A DNA stretch of 64,000 bases, taken from NCBI GenBank assembly GCA_032115775.1, contig JAUMBL010000023.1:26351-90350 (forward strand), read 5' to 3'. Below the pieces are notes generated by a model, which did no database searches, had not been told where the DNA came from, and saw only the letters and a program-made list of their open reading frames with translations. How positions within the stretch are numbered: position 1 is the stretch's first letter; each line of letters opens with the position of its first letter. Of the stretch, positions 18,312 to 26,660 are shown one piece after another. This DNA comes from M3007 sp032115775. GTDB lineage: Bacteria; Bacteroidota; Bacteroidia; Chitinophagales; Saprospiraceae. Position numbers and translations under genes: made by a program.

Positions 18312-18347
18312 TCACTACTTAGCCGGTCGCGACCGACTAAGTAGTGA
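18312..18347. repeat. Short family B-like palindrome
   Basis: A 36-bp palindrome with one mismatched pair and no loop (TCACTACTTAGCCGGTCG meets its complement at 18330). It matches the terminal 16 bp of family B with GTAA altered. It lies between the convergent permease and GNAT genes and may serve both as a terminator. No target duplication was seen. Confidence 0.7.
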
Positions 18348-18355
18348 CAGGGTAA

Positions 18356-18799
18356 TTACATTTCGAACTTATACCGCGGACCGATTTTCACAAATCCCTC
18401 CCGTTCATAAAAATGCAGCGTTTTGTCGTATTCGTCGCCGGGGGTGGTCACTTCGAGCCGCATCCAACCGCGTTCCGCCCCTACTTGCTTGCAGAAATCC
18501 AGCAGCATTTTTCCGACTCCTTCTGAGCGGTAAGACGGGACGACGTACAGTTCGTTGATTACGCCGATGACGCCCCCTGCGTAGAGTGCGACGGCTTCCA
18601 CGACCGTGATAACACCCACGACATCCCCCTCGTCGTCCAATGCGAGCAGGGTGGAATGGCGGTCGTCGGCGTCAATTTCGGCAAAAATTTCGGCAATATC
18701 CGCCTCGTCGGGGGTATGACCGACTTCTTCGAAGAGGGCGGCGAGCAGGCGGGCGACCTCGGGGGTGTGGGATTCGTTCGCGATAACAAAAGAGATCAT
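18356..18799 (-). CDS. GNAT family N-acetyltransferase
   Basis: 147 aa, the normal size of a single GNAT domain. The acetyl-CoA-binding motif A is visible as VVPSYRSEGVGKMLLDFC (R-x-x-G-x-G/A, about residues 87-104), preceded by the strand GVIGVINELYV and followed by WMRLEVTTPGDEYDKTLHFYEREGF, which is typical motif B. The substrate is not predictable. Cytosolic. It is convergent with the ABC permease gene and divergent from the dehydrogenase gene downstream. Confidence 0.9.
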   Translation of the reverse strand: MISFVIANESHTPEVARLLAALFEEVGHTPDEADIAEIFAEIDADDRHSTLLALDDEGDVVGVITVVEAVALYAGGVIGVINELYVVPSYRSEGVGKMLLDFCKQVGAERGWMRLEVTTPGDEYDKTLHFYEREGFVKIGPRYKFEM

Positions 18800-18934
18800 G
18801 TTGTGGAAGTTTGCAGCTGTAAAAGTACTTTTTTATACAGGAAAAAACCATGTCTAAACGCCCGGGTTCGCTGTGCCCGTACACGGGTTTCTGCGCGGGC
18901 AGTTTTTACTGTGGCATCCCGCAATCTTTTTTTC

Positions 18935-18942
18935 TACTTTTG
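18935..18942 (+). promoter_or_regulatory. -7 box TACTTTTG upstream of the dehydrogenase
   Basis: TACTTTTG fits TAnnTTTG exactly and lies 42 bp before the ATG at 18984. No convincing TTTG -33 box was found at the usual spacing, so the call rests on the -7 motif and its position. Confidence 0.45.
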
Positions 18943-18983
18943 CGCCGATTTTTTTTGCCCTGCCAAAATAGATACCACGCAGT

Positions 18984-20222
18984 ATGGAAGATCTTTTACA
19001 AAAGTACAAAAATAAACAGCCGGAAGTCGTTTTTGAATGGCACGATGCCGAAACCGACGCCGAAGGCTGGATCGTCATCAACTCCCTGCGCGGCGGCGCG
19101 GCCGGCGGCGGCACGCGCATGCGCAAAGGCCTTACCCGCGACGAGGTGACCTCCCTGGCTAAGGTCATGGAGATAAAATTCAGCGTGGCCGGTCCGGCGA
19201 TCGGCGGCGCAAAAAGCGGCATCAATTTCGATCCGAACGATCCTCGCCGCACCGAAGTGCTCCGGCGCTGGTACAAAGCCGTCCTGCCGCTCCTGAAAAA
19301 TTATTACGGAACTGGTGGCGACTTGAACGTGGACGAGCTCAAAGACGTGATCCCTATTACCGAAGCGCTCGGATTGTGGCATCCGCAGGAAGGCATCGTG
19401 CGCGGACACATCCAACCCAACGAAGGCCTGCAGATCAGCATCATCGGTCAACTCCGCTACGGCTGCTCCAAAGTGGTGGAAGACCCCGCGTACCTGCCGG
19501 AGGGCGGCGCGCACAAGCAGGCCGTGGCCGACCTAATTACCGGTTTTGGGGTAGCGGAAGCCGTGCGCCATTTCTACGATCTTTACCATCGACGCGCCTC
19601 CGAAGGCAAAACGGCCATTATCCAGGGCTGGGGCAACGTCGCTTCCGCAGCAGCCGTCTATCTCGCCAACGCAGGCGTGAAAATTATCGGGATCATTGAC
19701 CGAGAGGGCGGCCTGATCGTCCCGGAAGGTCTGCGGCTGGACGAGGTAAAACAACTTTTCCACGATAAGCAGGGCAACAAACTCCACGCCCCCGGGCTGC
19801 TGCCTTTTCAAGAAGTTAATAACAACATCTGGTCCCTCGGCGCCGATATCTTTATCCCGGGCGCTGCGTCCAAACTCATCACGCCGGCGCAGGCCCAGGC
19901 GTTGCTGGACGGCGGCGTGGAGGTTATTTCCTGCGGCGCGAACGTGCCGTTTACCGACGACGACGTGTTTTTCGGGCCTACGGCAAAATACGTGGACGAA
20001 CGTACGGCGCTGATCCCGGATTTCATCGCAAACTGCGGGATGGCCCGCGTTTTCGCCTATCTGATGCAGCCCAACGTGCTCGTGACCGACACCGCTATAT
20101 TTGATGATATTTCTGCCACCATCCGCAATGCCCTCCGGGAAATAACCCAAATAAGCCCCCAACCCAATAAAATTTCCGCCAACGGCGTATCCTTGGCATT
20201 AAAAAAACTTGGAATTTCTTAA
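18984..20222 (+). CDS. Glu/Leu/Phe/Val dehydrogenase family protein
   Basis: 412 aa. The dimerisation/catalytic domain contains K65 (MEIKFSVAG) and GGAKSGI with K77, the two lysines expected in this family. The aspartate region reads GTGGDLNVDE rather than the common PDVNT form. A Rossmann domain follows with the nucleotide motif IIQGWGNVASAAAVYL near residue 213. It catalyses reversible oxidative deamination of an amino acid with NAD(P). The protein is well within family length, but whether it prefers glutamate, leucine or another substrate cannot be read from the sequence. It is transcribed alone, with its own -7 box. Confidence 0.85.
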   Translation: MEDLLQKYKNKQPEVVFEWHDAETDAEGWIVINSLRGGAAGGGTRMRKGLTRDEVTSLAKVMEIKFSVAGPAIGGAKSGINFDPNDPRRTEVLRRWYKAVLPLLKNYYGTGGDLNVDELKDVIPITEALGLWHPQEGIVRGHIQPNEGLQISIIGQLRYGCSKVVEDPAYLPEGGAHKQAVADLITGFGVAEAVRHFYDLYHRRASEGKTAIIQGWGNVASAAAVYLANAGVKIIGIIDREGGLIVPEGLRLDEVKQLFHDKQGNKLHAPGLLPFQEVNNNIWSLGADIFIPGAASKLITPAQAQALLDGGVEVISCGANVPFTDDDVFFGPTAKYVDERTALIPDFIANCGMARVFAYLMQPNVLVTDTAIFDDISATIRNALREITQISPQPNKISANGVSLALKKLGIS

Positions 20223-20261
20223 ATAAACCGACGAAAATAATCAAGTGTTAACAAAAAGTTC

Positions 20262-20311
20262 TACTTTTGCCTCCGTATGCTAAGGCGCTTGTGTAATAAT
20301 CAAGCGCTAAC
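20262..20311 (+). promoter_or_regulatory. ompA-family promoter box plus leader hairpin
   Basis: TACTTTTG at 20262-20269 fits TAnnTTTG. Downstream, GCGCTTG (20285-20291) pairs with CAAGCGC (20301-20307) in what would be the untranslated leader. A 17-bp imperfect direct repeat (AATAATCAAG-G-TAAC) at 20236 and 20295 flanks the box with a 59-bp period. The leader to the ATG at 20349 would be about 75 nt. Confidence 0.5.
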
Positions 20312-20348
20312 CGCAACTATTTTTTCATTTCTCTAAAGTATTGACCCT

Positions 20349-21755
20349 ATGTCAATGAGAAAATTAACACTTTCCATTCTATTCGTCAGCTGCTTCCTCG
20401 GCGCGCAGGCGCAGGACGCGTCCGCACCAGCCTATCGTTCGTTTACGCCGAAAGATAAAACCGAACTGGGTCTCGATCTCGGTACCGCTTTTGTTTCCGG
20501 CGATCTAGATGCCAAACTCGGCTTCGGCGCAGGTTTGCACCTGAGAAAAGCCCTCGACCACGCCTTCTCCGTCCGCTTGGGCGCTATGTATGCTACGGCA
20601 AAAAATGAAGGCGATGGAGAAACCTCCGAAACCTCCTCCTTCTCGGGCGGCGCGCAATTCGTCGTTACACTGAACAACCTTCGTTACGACAAACCCAGCC
20701 GCAAACTGCTCGTCAACGCTTTCGCAGGCGTAGGTGCGCAAAATGTCACCGGAAACCTGAACGGCGGCGACGATGAACTGTCCGATATGCTTGGCTATTT
20801 CGACTTCGGCGCAGGACTCGCCTACCGCATCAATCCGAAAATTAATATCGGACTGGAGTACACGGTCATGTCTCCTATGGGCGGCAGCGGCGACATGCTC
20901 GAAGGCAAAGAGGTCGGTATCCTCCGCGATTACATCCACTATCCGCACCTGAGCCTGAACTATAACCTCGGCAAGGCAGAGCGCAGCGAACCGCTGTACT
21001 GGGTAAATCCGATGGATCAGGTAGGCAAGGCCATCTCCGACCTGGAAGCGCGCCCCATCTATGACCCGACGGACACCGACAATGACGGCATCATTGACGC
21101 CATTGACGACGAAGACAACAGCCCGGCAGGCGCTAAAGTCGATACCCGCGGTAAAACGCTGGACAGCGACGGCGACAAAGTACCGGATTTCAAAGACAAA
21201 GAACCGCACTCGCCTCCGGGTTACTCGGTGGACGCAAACGGTGTTGCTCAAGTACCGAAGCCCAACTGGGTAACCGAGGCCGACGTAAATCGTATCGTGG
21301 ACGCGAAACTGGCGAACTTCAAACTGCCCGCAAAAGGCGTTTCCGACTGGTTCCTCCCGATGGTGAACTTCGACCTGAACAACTACACGGTCAAACGCGC
21401 CGAATATGAAAAACTGTACCAGATCGCTCAAGTAGTTAAAAATAACCCGGATATGCGCTTCGTCGTAACGGGCAACGCAGACCGCAGCGGCGGCGAAGCG
21501 TACAACTCGATGCTGTCGTACAATCGCGCAAAAGCGGCGGTCGAATTCCTCGTGAGCCAACACGGCGTATCCCGCGACCGCCTGCTGCTGAACTACGCCG
21601 GCGAAGGTAAAGCCATCATTGACACCAACACGGCAAACTACACCAACCGTCGCGTGGAATTCCGCGCCGCAAAAGACGGCGACAAAGAAATGGCGCGCCC
21701 GGAAGGTAAAGATGCCGGCACCGGCCGCTTCGAAGGCAATAAATCCGGCTATTAA
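20349..21755 (+). CDS. OmpA-family outer-membrane protein with thrombospondin type 3 repeats
   Basis: 468 aa. A signal peptide (MSMRKLTLSILFVSCFLGAQAQ) is followed by a beta-barrel of about 200 residues (alternating strands ending YPHLSLNYNLGKA), then calcium-binding aspartate-rich repeats (DPTDTDNDGIIDAIDDEDN, LDSDGDKVPDFKDKEPHS, about residues 238-295) and an OmpA peptidoglycan-binding domain (about 335-445) with VVTGNADRSGGEAYN and NRRVEF. It tethers the outer membrane to peptidoglycan. The codon choice looks highly biased compared with neighbours (GGC, CTG, CGC), as in abundant proteins. A hairpin after the stop suggests a monocistronic unit. Confidence 0.93.
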   Translation: MSMRKLTLSILFVSCFLGAQAQDASAPAYRSFTPKDKTELGLDLGTAFVSGDLDAKLGFGAGLHLRKALDHAFSVRLGAMYATAKNEGDGETSETSSFSGGAQFVVTLNNLRYDKPSRKLLVNAFAGVGAQNVTGNLNGGDDELSDMLGYFDFGAGLAYRINPKINIGLEYTVMSPMGGSGDMLEGKEVGILRDYIHYPHLSLNYNLGKAERSEPLYWVNPMDQVGKAISDLEARPIYDPTDTDNDGIIDAIDDEDNSPAGAKVDTRGKTLDSDGDKVPDFKDKEPHSPPGYSVDANGVAQVPKPNWVTEADVNRIVDAKLANFKLPAKGVSDWFLPMVNFDLNNYTVKRAEYEKLYQIAQVVKNNPDMRFVVTGNADRSGGEAYNSMLSYNRAKAAVEFLVSQHGVSRDRLLLNYAGEGKAIIDTNTANYTNRRVEFRAAKDGDKEMARPEGKDAGTGRFEGNKSGY

Positions 21756-21780
21756 TTCAAACGAATTTTTCCGGTTGAAA

Positions 21781-21814
21781 ACAAGCGCCTCTCCGATTTC
21801 GGGGAGGCGCTTGT
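21781..21814 (+). terminator. Terminator-like hairpin after the ompA-family gene
   Basis: ACAAGCGCCTC (21781-21791) pairs perfectly with GAGGCGCTTGT (21804-21814), 25 bp after the stop. The following T content is modest (CGTTTAG), so termination efficiency is uncertain. Confidence 0.65.
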
Positions 21815-21827
21815 CGTTTAGTTGCCT

Positions 21828-21876
21828 GTAACTACTTAGCCGGTTGTGTCTCAGACACAACCGGCTAAGTAGTTAC
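21828..21876. mobile_element. Family B element, 49-bp form
   Basis: A perfect 24-bp inverted repeat around a single C (21852), with family B ends GTAACTACTTAGCCGG. Flanking 8-mers AGTTGCCT and AAATGCCT match at six of eight bases, consistent with a decayed target duplication. It lies between the ompA-family and DUF3108 genes. Confidence 0.75.
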
Positions 21877-21990
21877 AAATGCCTGCCCCATCCGATATAC
21901 TAAAACCGCCGCCATCCGCGTTTTTTCTTAATAAACCGTTTCTAATTTTTCACCCGCCATACCCGCCGGCATCTACTCGTCGCCCCCGCT

Positions 21991-22833
21991 ATGCGCCGTC
22001 TAAAAAAATCCCTGCTTTTCCTATCGTTCTTTGCTTTGGCGTTTACGTTGCCCCAAACGCCCGAGGGCATCGGACAAACCGCGCCGGACAGCACCGCCGC
22101 CGCGGAATCTTTCCAGTCCGGCGAGGAAATCACCTATAAAATATACTACAACTGGAACTTCGTCTGGCTGCCCGCCGGCGAAGTCCGCTTCAAAGTGTTA
22201 GACGAAGGCGAAACCTATCATTTCCAGGCGACGGGCAAGACCTACGCCTCTTATGAGTGGTTTTTTAAAGCGCGGGACACGTACGACTCCTGGGTGGACA
22301 AAAAAACGCTGCTGCCGGTCTATTCCGAACGGGAAATAAATGAAGGCAGCTACTCCATTTTTGAAAAAATAAAATACAACCAAGACGGTAAAAGAACGAC
22401 CGTGTGGCGCGCCGACCACCGCGGTGCGGAGGAAACAAAAACCGAGCACGTCCTGAAAAATCCCGTGCACGATATTTTGTCCAGTCTGTATTATTTGCGC
22501 AGCCTAGATTTGGCCTCCAAAGGGCAGGGCGCTGCGCAACCTTTCACCGTCTTTATGGATAAAGAAGAGTACCCGCTCAAAATGCGCTTTTTGGGTAAAG
22601 AAAGCCGTAAAAAAGTGCATGGAATGGGCCACTACCGAGCGCAAAAATTCCAGCCGGATATCATCGCCGGCAATGTCTTCAGCGAAGAAGCCAAAATGAC
22701 CGTTTGGGTGTCCGATGACCAAAACCGCATCCCCGTCCTGATCGAATCCCCCGTGTCGGTCGGCTCTGTACAAGTCGTGCTGAAAAACTATAAAGGCCTG
22801 AAATTCGATTTTACAGCGGCGCAAAAGGAATAG
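21991..22833 (+). CDS. DUF3108 domain protein, secreted
   Basis: 280 aa. A signal peptide occupies roughly the first 28 residues (MRRLKKSLLFLSFFALAFTLP). The rest matches DUF3108: GEEITYKIYYNWNFVWLPAGEVRFKV near residue 46, the central TYDSWVDKKTLLPVYSEREINEG, and a late stretch VWVSDDQNRIPVLIESPVSVGSVQVVLKNY. The family forms a periplasmic beta-rich fold of unknown function, common in Gram-negative bacteria. It is flanked on both sides by family B elements and sits between the OmpA and FtsK genes with no clear operon partner. Confidence 0.85.
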   Translation: MRRLKKSLLFLSFFALAFTLPQTPEGIGQTAPDSTAAAESFQSGEEITYKIYYNWNFVWLPAGEVRFKVLDEGETYHFQATGKTYASYEWFFKARDTYDSWVDKKTLLPVYSEREINEGSYSIFEKIKYNQDGKRTTVWRADHRGAEETKTEHVLKNPVHDILSSLYYLRSLDLASKGQGAAQPFTVFMDKEEYPLKMRFLGKESRKKVHGMGHYRAQKFQPDIIAGNVFSEEAKMTVWVSDDQNRIPVLIESPVSVGSVQVVLKNYKGLKFDFTAAQKE

Positions 22834-22851
22834 TAGTTACATTGTCAAATT

Positions 22852-22928
22852 GTAACTACTTAGCCGGCTCGCCGTCTGGCAAAAAATGGGTCCTTTTTTG
22901 TCTCAGACGCGACCGGCTAAGTAGTTAC
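22852..22928. mobile_element. Family B element, 77-bp form, with perfect 8-bp target duplication
   Basis: Ends GTAACTACTTAGCCGG and its exact complement. The 8-mer GTCAAATT immediately precedes (22844-22851) and follows (22929-22936) the element, a perfect direct repeat expected from transposition. A second right-end remnant (TAGTTAC) lies at 22834-22840. The right boundary is 33 bp before the ftsK -7 box. Confidence 0.88.
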
Positions 22929-22961
22929 GTCAAATTTATAGACATTCTCCCGTTTTGGCCG

Positions 22962-22969
22962 TATTTTTG
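22962..22969 (+). promoter_or_regulatory. -7 box TATTTTTG upstream of ftsK
   Basis: TATTTTTG fits TAnnTTTG and lies 53 bp before the ftsK ATG. The presumed -33 region falls almost against the right end of the family B element, so the insertion may have reshaped this promoter. Confidence 0.45.
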
Positions 22970-23022
22970 CCGGACAACCTGCCCGGAAAGCGATCAACCG
23001 GGTATCGGCTAAGACATCCTAT

Positions 23023-25485
23023 ATGGCCAAACGCAAAGGCGGACAATTGTTTTTTAACTTCGACGACGAGCGCGTTCCGAAACTTCTCGGGATGTTCTTC
23101 CTCTTTTTGTCGTTTTACCTACTGGTCGCCTTCACCTCGTATTTTTTTACCTGGGAAAACGACCACGATATCGTATTCCATTTTTCCTGGGAAATGTTTT
23201 TCGACAATATCCAGGTGGACAATTGGCTGGGGCGGCTCGGCGCCATCCTGGCCGACAGTATTATCTACTGGGGCTTCGGGGTATCGTCGTTCGGCTTTAT
23301 CTACCTGTTGTATAAATACGGCCTGGCGCTCATCCGCCGCATCCCGCTGATTCAGATGGCGCCGGTGTTGCAACGCGTCGCTATCTGGATGGTGATCGTG
23401 TCGGTAGTATCGGCTTTTTTTCTGCAGACGATCGAGTTTCCAGTCGGCGGCGTGTTCGGCCGCGCAGTCGCCCTATGGCTGCAAAATTTACTGGGTATTG
23501 TCGGCACGCTGGCGCTGCTGCTTTTTTTGCTGCTCGCAACGTTTGTATATAGTAACAACCCCAATTTAGACGATTTTACCTGGTATAAGCTGCTGTACGA
23601 AACCCGGCAAGCCTGGCGCGATCTGCTCAACGGCAATTATGGCAAACGCCGCCCGGTTGCTGCGCCGGCGCGAAACAGAACTCGGTCGGTACCCGCCGAG
23701 GAGGCCGAAATCGAACTGCCCGAACTGGAATTACCCGTCCAGACGGCTGAAGCCGAAACCGCGCCCGGTAGTCAGTTGTCCTTCGACCTCACCAAGCGCA
23801 GTGCGCTCTTCGAAGACGGCGACCCCGGGGATAAAAAAAGCCCGGGCGGCGCTGCCGAACTGGAAATCAATATGCCCGTCCAACCGGAACCGCCGGTCAT
23901 GCCAGACGAAGCCCCGGTCTATAAACCACCCGTCGAACTGGTACAGGAAGACAACCCCCAACTCAGCGAACCCTACGACCCTACCCTCGAACTCTCGCAC
24001 TACGAGTACCCGCACCTCCAACTGCTCAACGAATACGACCAGCAAACTCTGGAGGTGGACCGCGAAGAACTCGAAGCCAATAAAAACCAAATTATTCAAA
24101 CGCTCCTCTATTTTAAAATCGAAATTGAGAAAATACGCGCTACCATCGGCCCGACGGTTACGCTCTATGAAATTATTCCGGCACGTGGTATCCGGATTTC
24201 CAAAATTAAAAACCTGGAAGACGATATCGCCCTGAATCTCTCAGCGCTCGGTATCCGGATTATCGCGCCCATCCCCGGAAAAGGCACCATCGGCATTGAA
24301 GTGCCCAATAAAAACCGCCAGATCGTGGGTATGCGCGAAGTGCTGATGAGCGATAAATTCCGCCGCGCTAAGATGGAGCTGCCGATTGCCCTCGGCAAAA
24401 CGATCTCCAACGAGGTGTTCGTCGCCGACCTCACTAAAATGCCGCACCTCCTCGTCGCCGGCGCTACCGGACAAGGAAAATCCGTGGGGATCAACGTGGT
24501 ACTCATGTCCCTGCTGTACAAAAAACACCCCTCGCAGGTGAAATTCGTGCTCATAGACCCCAAAAAGGTAGAACTCTTCCCCTACGCCCGGCTGGAAAAT
24601 CACTTCCTGACGTTCCTGCCCGATCAGTTGGAGCCGATCGTGACGGATACGACCAAAGTGGTGCATACGCTCAATAGCCTGATCATTGAAATGGAAACCC
24701 GCTACGACCTGCTTAAAAAGGCAGAAACGCGGAATATTGCAGAGTACAACGACAAGTTCGTCGCGCGCAGGCTCAATCCCAATAAAGGGCATCGCTTCCT
24801 GCCGTATATCGTCCTGATCATTGACGAGTTCGCCGACCTGATCATGACGGCCGGTAAAGAGGTGGAACTGCCGATCGGCCGCTTGGCGCAACTCGCCCGC
24901 GCCGTGGGCATCCACCTCATCATCGCCACCCAGCGCCCGTCCGTCAATATTATCACCGGCGTCATTAAAGCAAACTTTCCGGCTCGGATCGCCTTTAAAG
25001 TCGCTTCGAAAGTGGACTCCCGTACCATCCTCGACGCCGGCGGCTCCGAACAACTGACCGGCCGCGGCGATATGCTGCTCAGCGTAGGCGGCGATATCAT
25101 CCGCCTCCAGTCCGCTTTTGTGGATACCCCCGAAGTAGAACGGGTCATTGATTTCATCGCCAACCAACAGGGATTCGCAGAACCTTTCTTCCTGCCGGAA
25201 TTCCATCCAGACGGCGACGGCGGTAAAACGAAGGAGGTTAGCATCAAGGAACTCGATGATATGATTGACGATGCCGCCCGACTGGTCGTGGAAAACCAGC
25301 ACGGCTCCACCAGTATGATCCAACGCCGCCTCAAACTCGGCTATAACCGCGCCGGCCGCATCATGGATCAACTTGAATCGCTCGGAATCGTCGGTCCGGC
25401 CGAAGGCTCCAAGCCCCGGGAAGTGCTGTACTATGATGTGGTCGAGCTGGAGCGATTCCTCGCGGAATTGCGGGCGCGGCGATAA
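23023..25485 (+). CDS. ftsK: DNA translocase FtsK
   Basis: 820 aa. The N-terminus has four to five membrane helices (about residues 25-175), followed by an acidic/proline linker (about 200-330) and the FtsK/SpoIIIE motor. Walker A VAGATGQGKSVGIN lies near residue 480, Walker B VLIIDEFADL near 600, and a C-terminal winged-helix gamma domain (STSMIQRRLKLGYNRAGRIMDQLE) ends the protein. It pumps chromosome termini through the septum and activates XerCD recombination. Length and order are normal for Bacteroidota FtsK. It appears to be a single transcription unit. Confidence 0.97.
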   Translation: MAKRKGGQLFFNFDDERVPKLLGMFFLFLSFYLLVAFTSYFFTWENDHDIVFHFSWEMFFDNIQVDNWLGRLGAILADSIIYWGFGVSSFGFIYLLYKYGLALIRRIPLIQMAPVLQRVAIWMVIVSVVSAFFLQTIEFPVGGVFGRAVALWLQNLLGIVGTLALLLFLLLATFVYSNNPNLDDFTWYKLLYETRQAWRDLLNGNYGKRRPVAAPARNRTRSVPAEEAEIELPELELPVQTAEAETAPGSQLSFDLTKRSALFEDGDPGDKKSPGGAAELEINMPVQPEPPVMPDEAPVYKPPVELVQEDNPQLSEPYDPTLELSHYEYPHLQLLNEYDQQTLEVDREELEANKNQIIQTLLYFKIEIEKIRATIGPTVTLYEIIPARGIRISKIKNLEDDIALNLSALGIRIIAPIPGKGTIGIEVPNKNRQIVGMREVLMSDKFRRAKMELPIALGKTISNEVFVADLTKMPHLLVAGATGQGKSVGINVVLMSLLYKKHPSQVKFVLIDPKKVELFPYARLENHFLTFLPDQLEPIVTDTTKVVHTLNSLIIEMETRYDLLKKAETRNIAEYNDKFVARRLNPNKGHRFLPYIVLIIDEFADLIMTAGKEVELPIGRLAQLARAVGIHLIIATQRPSVNIITGVIKANFPARIAFKVASKVDSRTILDAGGSEQLTGRGDMLLSVGGDIIRLQSAFVDTPEVERVIDFIANQQGFAEPFFLPEFHPDGDGGKTKEVSIKELDDMIDDAARLVVENQHGSTSMIQRRLKLGYNRAGRIMDQLESLGIVGPAEGSKPREVLYYDVVELERFLAELRARR

Positions 25486-25560
25486 AAGACGCTCAAAAAA
25501 CGGTGTCCACGAGTAATTGATCCCGCGCAAGAACAAAAAATAATTTTTTTCTCATTTTTA

Positions 25561-25635
25561 AAACATGATTTTTTAAACAAAAAATCATGTTTTTTTATAA
25601 TAAAAAATTGAATATCAGTTTTTTATTATAAAAAA
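25561..25635. repeat. AT-rich pair of perfect inverted repeats downstream of ftsK
   Basis: Two consecutive palindromes: 25561-25574 with 25579-25592 (14 bp, loop AAAC) and 25591-25607 with 25619-25635 (17 bp, 11-base spacer). The surrounding 25535-25660 is overwhelmingly A/T in a GC-rich genome. The first hairpin followed by seven Ts could terminate ftsK transcription. Confidence 0.7.
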
Positions 25636-25694
25636 ATAAAAATAAGGTTTTAAACAAATCCCTTTTTTTGTACTTTCCCCATGCGCCAGGTTGC

Positions 25695-25838
25695 CGCACT
25701 TTTGTATTGTCAAACGGAGGAAGGAAGGAAAACGGCAGCGATGGGAAGGCGATTTGACAAACAGATTTGGAGACTTTTCATGAGATTATATACGGGAAAC
25801 GGCCGCGCAGCAAACGAGCTGCGCGGCTTTTCTTTTTT
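25695..25838 (+). ncRNA. Candidate structured small RNA ending in an intrinsic terminator
   Basis: No open frame of note occupies 25640-25838. A closing helix is possible between TTGTCAAA (25707) and TTTGACAA (about 25760), enclosing a purine-rich GGAGGAAGGAAGG segment, and the stretch ends in a strong terminator. Together these suggest an independent transcript of about 130-140 nt. I compared it by eye with SRP RNA, 6S RNA and RNase P motifs and found no convincing match. Exact ends are estimates. Confidence 0.4.
25803..25838 (+). terminator. Intrinsic terminator
   Basis: CCGCGCAGC (25803-25811) pairs perfectly with GCTGCGCGG (25818-25826) and is followed by CTTTTCTTTTTT. This is a textbook rho-independent terminator on the plus strand, although the nearest plus-strand gene (ftsK) ended 318 bp earlier. 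Confidence 0.85.
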
Positions 25839-25857
25839 GTAACTACTTAACAGGTTA
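25839..25857. mobile_element. Family B left-end remnant
   Basis: GTAACTACTTAACAGG matches 13 of 16 terminal bases of family B, with no right end visible. It abuts the terminator T-run and reaches the stop codon of the DUF4920 gene (25855-25857). Confidence 0.5.
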
Positions 25858-26358
25858 TTTATTCAGAATCCGCACGCCGGTTGCCTCGAACGCCAATTCG
25901 CGTTTCGGCTCCTTGATTGCCTCGATTTCCGCTTTTGATTTACCGGCGTCTTCTGCGTAGTGGCGCAGATCCTCTACCGAGGTGGTTTCCATGTAGGCGA
26001 TTCCTTCGATCAGGACTTCCTTGCCGCTCAGGTCTTTGGGCATGAAGAAGGCGTAATCCTTGAAGGTCACGCGCATGTCCGGATTGGCGCCTTTATCGGA
26101 CACCAGTGTCATCCAGCAACCTTTGGCTTGGCAAACTTCGCCGACTTTGGCGGTGACCTTCGCCTGGATCGAATCCTGACCGGCCATTTTGGCCGCCAGT
26201 TCGTCGTAGCGGATGGCACCGTCGGCATTGGCGGGCGCGACGCCGAAAGTCTGCCCGGATTCTTTGGATTGTTCGGTCTTGTCGGCCGCGGGTTGTTGGT
26301 TGCAGGCTGCGGCCGTTAGCAGGACGGCGAGCAGGATCAATACATTTTTTGACATCAT
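25855..26358 (-). CDS. DUF4920 lipoprotein
   Basis: 167 aa. A lipoprotein signal peptide (MMSKNVLILLAVLLTAAAC) is followed by a short glutamine/lysine linker and the DUF4920 domain. Its conserved core AKVTAKVGEVCQAKGCWMTLVSDKG carries the paired cysteines, followed by MRVTFKDYAFFMPKDLSGKEVLIEG. DUF4920 is an OB-like domain of unknown function in exported Bacteroidota proteins; the CxxxGCWM pattern suggests metal or redox chemistry, which is inference. It is monocistronic and divergent from the caspase gene. Confidence 0.85.
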   Translation of the reverse strand: MMSKNVLILLAVLLTAAACNQQPAADKTEQSKESGQTFGVAPANADGAIRYDELAAKMAGQDSIQAKVTAKVGEVCQAKGCWMTLVSDKGANPDMRVTFKDYAFFMPKDLSGKEVLIEGIAYMETTSVEDLRHYAEDAGKSKAEIEAIKEPKRELAFEATGVRILNK

Positions 26359-26660
26359 GTTGTAAAGTTTTAGAAGCCGGCGAGCCGGTTTCCTGGTTAC
26401 AAAAATTTTGAATAATTTTGCCGGTGCGAAGATAACGACCTGCGCACTTTTTTTCGCCGGGCGAATTACTGGATTTTCAAAAGCCTGTTTTCGGATACCG
26501 GGGAGGAATTACTGTGCAAGGCCGTACAATAAAAACCCCGGATCGCTGTTTTCAAAAGGCAACAATCGGGCTTCTTCGCCAACCCGTTACCTTTCACTTA
26601 ATCCGCCAGGCATTGCACCCTTCAGTACTTTTTTACTTCAATCTTCAACTATTCCGTCTG
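26359..26660. other. Divergent intergenic region between the DUF4920 and MORN-caspase genes
   Basis: 302 bp without a supported gene. An open frame extends from 26514 into the caspase gene, but its first 49 residues precede the signal peptide and look like translated leader. TACTTTTT near 26624 is a weak -7 candidate for the caspase gene. No repeat was found. Confidence 0.6.

Noticed and set aside
20505..21860. 451-codon open frame opposite the ompA-family gene
   Set aside because: It is an antisense shadow created by strong codon bias and crosses the hairpin and part of a family B element.
25695..25838. Identification of the candidate RNA as SRP, 6S or RNase P RNA
   Set aside because: The purine-rich GGAAGGAAGG segment superficially resembles the SRP apical loop, but the flanking conserved bases do not match; left unassigned.
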